Assembly (NCBI GenBank): GCA_022571135.1
Contig: JACZYK010000180.1
Coordinates: 1 to 5,855 of the forward strand
Reading direction: 5' to 3'
Source of the DNA: Bacteroidota bacterium
GTDB taxonomy: Bacteria; Bacteroidota; Rhodothermia; Rhodothermales; UBA10348
DNA length: 5,855 nucleotides
Under the pieces are notes generated by a model that saw only the letters and a list, made by a program, of their open reading frames with translations, searched no databases and was not told the origin of the DNA. The stretch's first letter is position 1. Every line of letters begins with the position of its first letter. Positions 1-5,855 of the stretch are shown here, in pieces. The translations under genes were made by a program, and so were the position numbers.

Positions 1-1103
1 GTGAATAGCACGGTTGTGCCATCGTTGTTGAAGGTGGCCGAGTGCCAGTAGGCAAAATTCGTGTCGCTGACCTCCTCGATTCGGACTGGATTTACCGGGT
101 CAGAAATGTCCAGAATGATCCCATTGCCCGAGCAGGCTCCCGCGGCCAGCCCGATTTCCGAATAGACCGTTATGTCGTGGCACTGATCGGTTGCGCTCGT
201 AGTCTGCGTTCTGGGACCGTGATCGCCTCCTCGCCACAGACCGGCGATATCTCCAGTCTCCCGGTCCTCGAATACGCGCGGCCCTCCGACGATTTTTGCA
301 TCATGCGGTGCATCGAGCGGCACGTGTATGACTTCGATCCTAAAGTAAGAGGTGTTCTGATCTTCTTCGGGATCCAGAGCTGAGCACCCTTCAAGTTCTT
401 CTGACGGTCGTACGTCACCTGTACCGGATACATAAACGTAAAGGATGTTTTCGTCGTTTGGGTCGGGAACCAATGAATGCGTATGAGATCCCCGACAGGT
501 CTGCACGGCCGCAACCTGCCTCGGCGTTTCGATATCGCTGATATCGAAGATGCGGACGCCCCGAAAACGCTCATCGCTTACCTCTTGCTGCACCCCCTGA
601 ATCCCGCAGTCCAGACGGCCTCTTGTTTCTTCGACTGACATGAACAGCAGGTATCCATAGACCGAGAGATCTCCTTGACCACCGGGACAGACTACCGACA
701 CCTTCAAGTGCGGATTAGTCGGATCGGAGATGTCATAAACATTGAAGCCTCGATAGTTACCGACGAAAACATAGTCGTCTACGAATGCGATATCTGTGTT
801 CCACACGGTTCCCCCGGTCGCTTGCTCCGAAGTGAATCCGTCCGGTTTAGGAAGATTGGCCAGATGCCGCACATTGGTGGCTGCGTATTCGGCATCATGG
901 ACCCCGGCGCGGAGCCCGATCCGAGGATCGGACGCGTCCCATTCCCATACTGCCTCCCCGGTTTCTTCGACCGCCGAGTCGACCTGTGCGTAGCTTGGAG
1001 GGGCCGCGTAAAACAGCCCGAATAAAAGCGTCAATAATCCAATGCGTATGGATATAACGAGCCTGTTTTCCGGTCTTGCGTCAGCGTTCATCGTGGCTTT
1101 CAT
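1..1103 (-). CDS. Exported LVIVD-repeat (choice-of-anchor B-like, probable beta-propeller) protein, C-terminus cut by window edge
   Basis: An open frame reads from an ATG at 1103 through the window edge without a stop, giving 367 complete residues. An in-frame second ATG at 1091 is possible; I prefer 1103 because a weak GGA lies just upstream of it. The N-terminus is a signal peptide: basic residues up to R20, a hydrophobic stretch at about 21-34, and a likely signal peptidase I site after S37-Y38-A39. Three LVIVD-type repeats are visible: GFNVYDISDPTNP (119-131), GVRIFDISDIETP (182-194) and GIILDISDPVNP (328-339). Histidines recur near the repeats (HTHS 207-210, CHD 308-310, YWHS 352-355). 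Six cysteines (139, 166, 203, 240, 308, 324) could form disulfides outside the cytoplasm. LVIVD proteins are thought to fold as beta-propellers at the cell surface or periplasm; their substrate is unknown. The gene starts 22 bases after the DUF305 stop, so the two are probably one transcript. Family is fairly sure, function is not. Confidence 0.88.
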   Translation of the reverse strand, partial: MKATMNADARPENRLVISIRIGLLTLLFGLFYAAPPSYAQVDSAVEETGEAVWEWDASDPRIGLRAGVHDAEYAATNVRHLANLPKPDGFTSEQATGGTVWNTDIAFVDDYVFVGNYRGFNVYDISDPTNPHLKVSVVCPGGQGDLSVYGYLLFMSVEETRGRLDCGIQGVQQEVSDERFRGVRIFDISDIETPRQVAAVQTCRGSHTHSLVPDPNDENILYVYVSGTGDVRPSEELEGCSALDPEEDQNTSYFRIEVIHVPLDAPHDAKIVGGPRVFEDRETGDIAGLWRGGDHGPRTQTTSATDQCHDITVYSEIGLAAGACSGNGIILDISDPVNPVRIEEVSDTNFAYWHSATFNNDGTTVLF

Positions 1104-1125
1104 TTCCGTTTTTTTGTGGTTCTTG

Positions 1126-1878
1126 TTAACGAGCTGCCTCAAACATTGCCTGCATACGCGTGATCTCCATGAGCTGGTCTGAGACCACGTCGGATGCGAA
1201 ACGGTAACTATCCGAATCCTGTGCAGCACCGTCATTTGAAAAAAGGTCTGAAACCATGACCAGCGCGCCTTCGTGGTGAGCGATCATGTACTTCAGAAAA
1301 AGACTATAGAAAGCATCCCCAGCGGCCGAAGCCAGCTCGTCCATCTCGTTGCGCGTAAGCATCCCCGGCATGAGCATCTCCTCCCCGTGGCCCAGGCCTT
1401 TCATAGGTTGCGCAACACCCTCCGGCGCAATCTCATTCCGTAGCCTCAGCCAGTTCTGCATCCACTGGATCTCACCCTTCTGAGAAATCTCGATGCGCTC
1501 GGACAGAAGAAGGAGATCCGGACGGTCCGAGCGCGTCGGTATCAGGCTCGTCATGTCAAGCGCCTGTGCATGGTGGGCTATCATCCCCTGCATGAAGCGA
1601 CCATCCGCTTCGGTATGAAGAGGACCCGGATCCGCGGTTAGCTCTTCGTGCGTGAGCACCCTGGTAGACTCTCCAGGCGCACCCGGCTGGACGGCTCTTG
1701 CTTGTCCGGCAGCAACCGTCGCCTCCGCGTCGGGCGTGGAGACGCTGTGGGATATCGTACTACAGGAAGACAGAAGCGCGATCCCGAGGACGAAAACAAG
1801 CGGCATCAGGCTGGGCGACATCCGCCCGGAAGGGCATTCATCGCCGATACCTGATCGCTCAGACAAACGGAATCGCAT
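1126..1878 (-). CDS. DUF305 lipoprotein, Met/His-rich, candidate copper-binding protein
   Basis: This 250-residue protein belongs to the DUF305 family (four-helix, ferritin-like fold), which includes the cyanobacterial copper-binding protein CopM. Two copies of the family motif are plain: FMQGMIAHHAQALDM (95-109) and FLKYMIAHHEGALVM (194-208), each with an HH pair (102-103 and 201-202). Further possible metal ligands are H164, M168, M170 and M173 in the linker; residues 96-245 hold 14 methionines. The N-terminus is a lipoprotein signal with hydrophobic residues 26-36 and lipobox LSSC ending at C39, so the mature protein should be membrane-anchored outside the cytoplasm. A stretch to about residue 75, rich in Ala, Pro and Ser, looks like a flexible tether. 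The start is uncertain: M1 keeps basic residues ahead of the hydrophobic core, but M20 (base 1821) would give a more usual signal length. The neighbours are the LVIVD gene 22 bases downstream and the hydrolase 74 bases upstream. The family call is strong; copper binding is inferred from the family and residues. Confidence 0.92.
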   Translation of the reverse strand: MRFRLSERSGIGDECPSGRMSPSLMPLVFVLGIALLSSCSTISHSVSTPDAEATVAAGQARAVQPGAPGESTRVLTHEELTADPGPLHTEADGRFMQGMIAHHAQALDMTSLIPTRSDRPDLLLLSERIEISQKGEIQWMQNWLRLRNEIAPEGVAQPMKGLGHGEEMLMPGMLTRNEMDELASAAGDAFYSLFLKYMIAHHEGALVMVSDLFSNDGAAQDSDSYRFASDVVSDQLMEITRMQAMFEAAR

Positions 1879-1952
1879 TCTTCGGTTCCGGGTTTTCGTT
1901 GATCGTTGAAAATACCCGCCTTATTGAATACGAACAAGGGGCGAACTGCCGA

Positions 1953-3734
1953 TCACCGCGACCACCACCTGAGATCCGCCCCCATCGGAGCATGCTCGCG
2001 GAAATGGTCGGCGACGATCTGGACCATCTCGACAGTGGTCATATCCTCGCCCGGACGCGTGGGGCTGTAACCGCTCCAGCAATGAGGTTTCCGACGACCG
2101 TATTGGACCGACGCCTCTACGCGCGGACCGGTAGCCGAAGTCAGGAACTCTTCGAGCAGATAGACGGCGTTGTCCAGGTAGTACGAGTCCATGTCACCGA
2201 CAGCGATGTGGAGCTTGCCGTCGAGCTTTGGTCCTAAAGTTTCCCAGTTCGCTCGCAGGTGTGCGTGGATATCGTAATTTGCGCGCCAGTATTCGGCCGT
2301 CTCGTGGTCGATGACTCCGGTCACCGGGTCCCAGATCGGGCGGGGATAGCCGTCCTCGCCGACCGGACTGAAAACGGCTTCCCAGATCGCCCACTGCCCG
2401 CCGGATCGGCTGTTTGGTCCGGAAGCCAACTCCAGATAATTCTCCTGGCGAACCGTCGATCGGATGTTGCCGTCATAACGCCGCGCATTCGGCCGCTCGA
2501 TCGTGTGCCAGTCGTTGCTCGTCGTGTAAGCGTTGTCGTCCTCGTACACATTCACGATCTGGTAGTAATTAAAATCGACCGGATCCGGGCACGAGCCCCA
2601 CGCGCCGCCGAACTCGTCCGGATAGAACACCTGCATCGCAAGGGCTTCCCAGCCGCCCGTCGAACCTCCGGAAACAAAGCGCGCCCAGGCTTCCGGAATG
2701 ATTCGAAAATGCTCCTCGAGATACGGTATGAGTTCTTCGATGATGGCATCGCCGTATGGTCCCACGTTGGCGGAGTTGACCGAATAGGAGGTGTCGTAGT
2801 AAGGATTGGCGTCCCGAAACGAAACGGCGATCATACGGGGCGCCTCCCCGGAGGTCCAGTATTCGGAAAATCCCGCCGAGCGTCCCTCCCGGCCCTCCGT
2901 AAATCCGAGCGGTGCCCGCGGCCCAGGAAAATGACCCTGCTGATAGAGAACCGGATATGAGACGCTCACGTCTTCATCGTAGCCTTCCGGTAGCAGCACG
3001 TTGGCGCCGATATACATGGGCTGGCCCCAGAACTCCGACAGAGTCTCACTTCTAATCTTGATGAACTTGACCCGCTCGGTATCCTGTGGATTGCCCTGCT
3101 GCAGCACGCCGCCATCACCCAGCGGCTCGGTTGGCGGGATCACCGTGTCGAGCCTGAGTTCGACTGTCATGGAGCGAGTCGGATTCAGGGTCATGCGCCT
3201 ACTGGCGCTGTGCACATTACCCGGTGCTCGCCACAGACTTTGCCCTGCGCCGGAATTCAGATGCATCGCGACCGTATGGCCGTCGGCCCTCTCGAACGTC
3301 GTGTAGACCGATAGATGGGCCTGTACGTAATATTCTCCCGCCGGAAGGTCGGCGATCTCTTTGATGGGAAATCCGCGAACCTCAGCGTCGCCCGACGCCA
3401 GCGTTACCGTATCGCCTCCGGTGAGACCGATCACGTCACGTCCCCAGAATGGCACACCGCTTACCCCGATTTGTTGCCGTGGCTCCCTCTCCCCGTCGCG
3501 CGAGACGACCACAAAGACGCGCCCTGTTATCGGAGTTTCCAGCCCCAGGGCAGCCACACCTTCCAGGGCCGCGTGGTCAAGCCGTATTTCGAAGCGCATT
3601 CCCTCGCGGGAATTCGAATAACCGGCCACCGAGGCATCACCGCCGGGGGAACCGCATCCCGTAATACCAACGAGAGATGCAGTGCAGAGGACGTACCTAA
3701 AAAAGTTGAGGCGGATGGGACGGCGCATGATCAT
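1953..3734 (-). CDS. Large lipoprotein alpha/beta-hydrolase (putative esterase-fold) with N-terminal beta-rich domain
   Basis: This 593-residue protein has a lipoprotein signal: basic MIMRRPIR, a hydrophobic segment at about 14-24, and lipobox ITGC with C27 as the lipidated residue. Residues about 45-200 look like a beta-rich accessory domain without a family I can name. From about 235 onward it resembles the putative esterase (esterase D/enterochelin esterase-like) alpha/beta-hydrolase fold: YIGANVLLPEGYD (241-253), then VSYPVLYQQGH (258-268), then the nucleophile elbow GGSTGGW (356-362) with S358. A later GDMD (513-516) gives a likely acid, D514 or D516, and H551 in KPHCW is the likely catalytic His. 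C382 and C552 might pair near the active site. The product is probably a hydrolase at the outer cell surface or periplasm, acting on an ester, but the substrate cannot be read. A second in-frame ATG (codon 3, base 3728) is an equally good start. It is the first gene of the minus-strand group. It is divergent from the DUF1080 gene. Confidence 0.9.
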   Translation of the reverse strand: MIMRRPIRLNFFRYVLCTASLVGITGCGSPGGDASVAGYSNSREGMRFEIRLDHAALEGVAALGLETPITGRVFVVVSRDGEREPRQQIGVSGVPFWGRDVIGLTGGDTVTLASGDAEVRGFPIKEIADLPAGEYYVQAHLSVYTTFERADGHTVAMHLNSGAGQSLWRAPGNVHSASRRMTLNPTRSMTVELRLDTVIPPTEPLGDGGVLQQGNPQDTERVKFIKIRSETLSEFWGQPMYIGANVLLPEGYDEDVSVSYPVLYQQGHFPGPRAPLGFTEGREGRSAGFSEYWTSGEAPRMIAVSFRDANPYYDTSYSVNSANVGPYGDAIIEELIPYLEEHFRIIPEAWARFVSGGSTGGWEALAMQVFYPDEFGGAWGSCPDPVDFNYYQIVNVYEDDNAYTTSNDWHTIERPNARRYDGNIRSTVRQENYLELASGPNSRSGGQWAIWEAVFSPVGEDGYPRPIWDPVTGVIDHETAEYWRANYDIHAHLRANWETLGPKLDGKLHIAVGDMDSYYLDNAVYLLEEFLTSATGPRVEASVQYGRRKPHCWSGYSPTRPGEDMTTVEMVQIVADHFREHAPMGADLRWWSR

Positions 3735-3898
3735 ATTTCTCGTCTGGAAAAGAGTTCGTCTGACATTAACGACGTTCTGGACGGGTGTATTGGAAAGAAA
3801 TATAGCTCATATCGCCATCTTAGAGGGAGATGAGCGTCTTTAAGCGACGTCGGCCCGGGAGACGATCGGTAACCAATTATTTCTTCTCGATTGCACGC

Positions 3899-3927
3899 TT
3901 GCCGGTCTGTCTTCGATTGATTACATA
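3899..3927 (+). promoter_or_regulatory. Weak sigma-70-like promoter candidate for the DUF1080 gene
   Basis: TTGCCG (3899-3904) and TACATA (3922-3927) are separated by 17 bases and lie about 67 bases upstream of the DUF1080 start. The -35 matches the TTGACA consensus at the important TTG, but the -10 matches TATAAT poorly (3 of 6). The location in the divergent gap is its main support. It would leave a leader containing the hairpin at 3944-3957. Confidence 0.22.
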
Positions 3928-3943
3928 ACAGTCTCCACGAACT

Positions 3944-3957
3944 GAGCCGAGAGGCTC
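3944..3957 (+). other. Small hairpin with GNRA-type tetraloop in the DUF1080 leader
   Basis: GAGCC (3944-3948) and GGCTC (3953-3957) are perfect inverted arms around the loop GAGA, which fits the GNRA pattern. A flanking U-G pair could add one step. It lies 36 bases before the ATG and is not followed by a T-run, so it is not a standard terminator. A 5-bp stem occurs easily by chance; any role, such as mRNA stability, is speculative. Confidence 0.25.
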
Positions 3958-3993
3958 GTTCTTAAGCCTTGAAGACTTCCGCGAGTCACTGTT

Positions 3994-4689
3994 ATGAAAA
4001 AAATCGCGTCATTTTTAGTCGCTGCAATCACATGTCTTTCGTGCGCTTCACCTCCGCAGACAACGGACCTCTTCAATGGCCGAGATCTCGAGGGGTGGCA
4101 TGTCGATGTTCCGGCCATGGATAGTGACTCGACCCTCAGCAGTCCCTTCATCGTACGCGACGGATTTCTCGTCAGTCTCGCAGAGCCACTGGGGCACCTG
4201 ATCACCGATGCGATTTACAGCAATTACCGACTGGAACTCGAATACCGTTTCGCGGCCACGCCCGGCAACTGCGGGGTGCTCATCCATGCTTCGACTCCAC
4301 GCGCGCTGTACGGGATGTTTCCCAGGTCCATCGAAGTTCAGATGATGCATGAAAACGCCGGAGACTTCTGGTGCATCGTCGAAGACATCTCCGTACCCGA
4401 CATGGTTGGGCGGCGTGGCCCCGAGGCCGAATGGGGGATTACAGAAGGCAAAAAACGTCGCATCGTCAACCTGACCGACAACTCAGAGAATCCTGTCGGT
4501 GAGTGGAATGTCATGGTCGTTGAGGCCCTCGGAAACACGATCAAGGTGTGGGTGAATGGCGACCTGGTTAATCATGGCACCGAGGCGACAGCGAGTGAAG
4601 GCCAGATTGCCATTCAGGCAGAAGGCTCCGAAGTCGAATTCAAATACCTGCGTCTTACACGAATTACAGATAAAAACGACTCGCAATAA
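3994..4689 (+). CDS. DUF1080 (3-keto-disaccharide hydrolase family) exported protein, probable lipoprotein
   Basis: This 231-residue protein is nearly all one DUF1080 domain, a concanavalin/LamG-like beta-sandwich. Family hallmarks appear in order: DLFNGRDLEGW (25-35), GNCGVLIHAS (91-100), RSIEVQM (111-117), EWNVMVVEALGN (170-181), VWVNGDLVN (185-193) and GQIAIQAEG (203-211) leading into VEFKYLRL (214-221). Some family members cleave or process 3-keto-glycosides formed by sugar dehydrogenases; the family is also widespread with unknown substrates. The N-terminus MKKIASFLVAAIT is a short export signal followed by C14-L-S-C17. Lipidation at C17 is likely, but the lipobox is irregular because Cys occupies the -3 position. 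The start is clear from the KK-plus-hydrophobic signal although no good Shine-Dalgarno precedes it. It leads the plus-strand group, 71 bases ahead of the proline racemase-family gene. No sugar oxidoreductase gene is visible in this window, so the keto-sugar role is a family-level inference. Confidence 0.92.
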   Translation: MKKIASFLVAAITCLSCASPPQTTDLFNGRDLEGWHVDVPAMDSDSTLSSPFIVRDGFLVSLAEPLGHLITDAIYSNYRLELEYRFAATPGNCGVLIHASTPRALYGMFPRSIEVQMMHENAGDFWCIVEDISVPDMVGRRGPEAEWGITEGKKRRIVNLTDNSENPVGEWNVMVVEALGNTIKVWVNGDLVNHGTEATASEGQIAIQAEGSEVEFKYLRLTRITDKNDSQ

Positions 4690-4703
4690 CAGAGATCAAC
4701 CGT

Positions 4704-4725
4704 CGTTTTTCTACCCGGGAAAACG
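4704..4725 (+). other. Hairpin in the gap between the DUF1080 and racemase-family genes
   Basis: CGTTTTTC (4704-4711) and GGAAAACG (4718-4725) form an 8-bp stem with one U-G pair and a 6-base loop. The stem is AT-rich and no T-run follows it, so it does not look like an efficient intrinsic terminator. It may be chance, a processing site or a weak attenuator between the two genes. Confidence 0.25.
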
Positions 4726-4760
4726 GCCCGAAAATCTACTAACCGGACGAGGCATGAGAG

Positions 4761-5810
4761 ATGCGATCAACAAAAGTTATCCATGTCGTGAGTTGTCACG
4801 CCGAGGGAGAGGTCGGCGACGTCATCGTCGCCGGCGTTGCCCCTCCCCCGGGGGATACCCTGTGGGAGCAGCGCACCTTCATCGAGGAGGACGATGGATT
4901 GCGCAAATTTGTCCTCAATGAGCCGAGAGGCGGCGTATTCCGGCATGTCAATCTTCTCGTCCCTCCAAAGGATCCGCGCGCGCAGATGGGCTGGATCATC
5001 ATGGAGCCGGAGTATACGCCACCCATGTCGGGATCAAACTCGATCTGCGTTGCCACGGTATTGCTGGACACGGGTATTCTACCTATGCAGGAGCCCGAAA
5101 CCCACCTCGTTCTGGAGGCGCCCGGCGGAATAGTAGAGGCTCGTGCCGAATGTCGAAACGGCAAAGCGGAAAGGATCACCATTATCAACGTCCCATCGTT
5201 CGCCGACCGTCTCGATGCGCATCTGGAAGTTGAAGGAATCGGAACAATCGTGGTCGATACCGCCTATGGCGGAGACAGCTTCGTGATCGTTGAAGCCGCG
5301 GCTCTGGGATTCGAGATCGTTCCGGAAGAGGCCCGCGATATCGCCGAGACCGGGATGAAGATCACGACGGCTGCCAATGAGCAGCTCGGTTTCACCCATC
5401 CTCAGAATTCGAACTGGAGTCACCTTTCCTTCTGTCAGTTCGCGGGCCCGCTGACGGAGGAAAATGGTGTACTGACCGGGCCGAACGCTGTTGCTATCCG
5501 ACCCGGCAAAGTAGATCGATCGCCGACCGGCACGGGCTGCTCGGCTCGCATGGCTGTGCTGCACGCGAAGGGGCAGATGAAAAAGGGCGACCGGTACCGG
5601 GCGCTGTCTATCATCGGTTCCGAATTTCAGTGCCGAATCGTAGAGGAAACCTCGCTCGGCGCAAAACCCGCGATCGTACCCTCGATATCCGGAAGAGCGT
5701 GGATAACGGGGATGCACCAGCACATGCTCGATCCCGATGACCCCTGGCCGGACGGATACCGGCTCGCAGATACGTGGCCGATGCCAGATATCCGATTTAC
5801 GATAGAATGA
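4761..5810 (+). CDS. Proline racemase / hydroxyproline epimerase-dehydratase superfamily protein with Ser/Thr in place of the catalytic cysteines
   Basis: This full-length 349-residue protein belongs to the proline racemase superfamily, a cofactor-independent two-lobed fold. Characterized members racemize proline, epimerize 4-hydroxyproline or dehydrate trans-3-hydroxy-L-proline. Family features include SCHAEGE (11-17), LNEPRGG (52-58), AYGGDSF (168-174), DRSPTGTG (252-259) and IIGSEF (284-289). In classical racemases and epimerases the first catalytic Cys sits in MCGH and the second in SPCGTG. Here the first motif is MSGS (89-92), giving S90, and the second has T256. The His normally two residues after the first Cys is S92, while the Asp four residues before the second position, D252, is kept. 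Thr at the second position is typical of trans-3-hydroxyproline dehydratases, but those keep Cys at the first, so activity and substrate are open. There is no signal peptide, so it is cytoplasmic. The ATG at 4761 is chosen because MRSTKVIHVVSCHAEGE matches the family N-terminus. The next gene overlaps its stop. Confidence 0.93.
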   Translation: MRSTKVIHVVSCHAEGEVGDVIVAGVAPPPGDTLWEQRTFIEEDDGLRKFVLNEPRGGVFRHVNLLVPPKDPRAQMGWIIMEPEYTPPMSGSNSICVATVLLDTGILPMQEPETHLVLEAPGGIVEARAECRNGKAERITIINVPSFADRLDAHLEVEGIGTIVVDTAYGGDSFVIVEAAALGFEIVPEEARDIAETGMKITTAANEQLGFTHPQNSNWSHLSFCQFAGPLTEENGVLTGPNAVAIRPGKVDRSPTGTGCSARMAVLHAKGQMKKGDRYRALSIIGSEFQCRIVEETSLGAKPAIVPSISGRAWITGMHQHMLDPDDPWPDGYRLADTWPMPDIRFTIE

Positions 5811-5855
5811 AAGAACTCTTTCATGATCTATTCTCACAGGCGGAGGGAATGCCTT
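5807..5855 (+). CDS. Start of an unidentified gene, translationally coupled to the racemase-family gene
   Basis: An ATG at 5807 overlaps the TGA of the preceding gene in an ATGA junction, and the frame stays open for 16 codons to the window edge, beginning MKELFHDLFSQAEGMP. The overlap suggests translational coupling, with ribosomes ending the racemase-family gene restarting here. The fragment is too short to assign a family. An alternative start is the ATG at 5850, in the same frame, with GGAGG just ahead of it but very close (about two bases). Coding status is likely from the arrangement; function is unknown. Confidence 0.55.
   Translation, partial: MKELFHDLFSQAEGMP

Larger units (their letters stand above)
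3735..3993. promoter_or_regulatory. Divergent intergenic region between the two gene groups
   Basis: These 259 bases separate the outward-reading hydrolase and DUF1080 genes, so promoters for both groups should lie here. The stretch is locally richer in A+T than the flanking genes, for example around 3791-3810 and 3871-3890. On the minus strand, AT-rich TATATTTC (about 3797-3804) could serve as part of a -10 region for the hydrolase, but I see no good matching -35. A weak plus-strand promoter candidate and a small hairpin are listed separately. A 32-codon open frame (3830-3928) is not convincing as a gene. I see no tRNA, riboswitch or clear operator. Confidence 0.6.

Noticed and set aside
528..548. 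Perfect 9-bp inverted repeat (TTCGATATC, GCT, GATATCGAA) that looks like an operator
   Set aside because: It lies inside the LVIVD coding frame and directly encodes the repeat residues FDISDIE; the symmetry follows from the repeated Asp-Ile codons.
170..574. 134-residue minus-strand open frame in the first kilobase
   Set aside because: It is out of frame with the LVIVD gene, which runs through the same bases on the same strand with clear repeats and a signal peptide.
1698..2237. 179-residue plus-strand open frame across the DUF305/hydrolase junction
   Set aside because: It is antisense to two well-supported genes and shows no family features.
2259..2960. 233-residue plus-strand open frame opposite the hydrolase gene
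   Set aside because: Its translation is rich in Arg and Val with no domain pattern and it lies fully antisense to a gene with clear catalytic motifs.
3830..3928. 32-codon plus-strand open frame with a purine-rich GAGGGAG directly before its ATG
   Set aside because: The possible ribosome site touches the ATG with no usable spacing, the peptide is Arg-rich without a recognisable pattern, and it lies in the divergent promoter region.
4726..4760. Possible intrinsic terminator between the DUF1080 and racemase-family genes
   Set aside because: The nearby hairpin stem is AT-rich and is followed by GCCCG and mixed bases rather than a T-run.
4844..4855. Perfect 12-base palindrome of five C and five G
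   Set aside because: It sits inside the racemase-family gene and encodes the conserved PPPGD stretch; no sign of a regulatory role.
5079..5837. 252-residue minus-strand open frame opposite the racemase-family gene
   Set aside because: It is a mirror of a highly conserved coding sequence; the translation has no recognisable domain.

Overview
The window holds six protein-coding genes in two divergent groups and almost no free space. The three left-hand genes are on the minus strand and the three right-hand genes on the plus strand, separated by a 259-base intergenic region (3735-3993). The first gene (LVIVD-repeat protein) and the last one (a start only) run off the window edges. I see no rRNA, tRNA, CRISPR array, insertion sequence, integrase or phage gene.

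The organism looks like a Gram-negative-type bacterium of moderate, somewhat GC-rich composition. Four of the five substantial proteins carry export signals: three have lipoprotein-like signal peptides with a lipobox cysteine, and one has a signal peptidase I type signal. The family set (LVIVD-repeat protein, DUF305, DUF1080, a large alpha/beta-hydrolase lipoprotein, a proline racemase-family enzyme) is one I associate with environmental, often uncultivated lineages such as Gemmatimonadota, Acidobacteriota or Pseudomonadota. The sequence alone does not fix the phylum. None of the starts has a strong canonical Shine-Dalgarno at good spacing.

Minus strand, in transcription order: (1) a 593-residue lipoprotein esterase-fold hydrolase with a visible Ser-Asp-His set (3734 to 1953); (2) a DUF305 lipoprotein rich in Met and His, a family that includes copper-binding proteins (1878 to 1126); (3) an exported LVIVD-repeat, probably beta-propeller, protein (1103 to beyond base 1). 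The DUF305 and LVIVD genes are only 22 bases apart and probably co-transcribed. The hydrolase is 74 bases upstream of DUF305 and may share the transcript.

Plus strand: (4) a 231-residue DUF1080 (3-keto-disaccharide hydrolase family) exported protein (3994-4689); (5) a 349-residue cytoplasmic proline racemase/hydroxyproline dehydratase superfamily enzyme (4761-5810); (6) the first codons of a gene whose ATG overlaps the stop of gene 5 in an ATGA junction (5807 onward).

The two most interesting points are these. The proline racemase-family enzyme has Ser and Thr where classical members have two catalytic Cys, and it also lacks the His that partners the first Cys. The tight DUF305/LVIVD pair could be an extracytoplasmic metal (copper?) module. 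That second reading is inference, not shown by the sequence.
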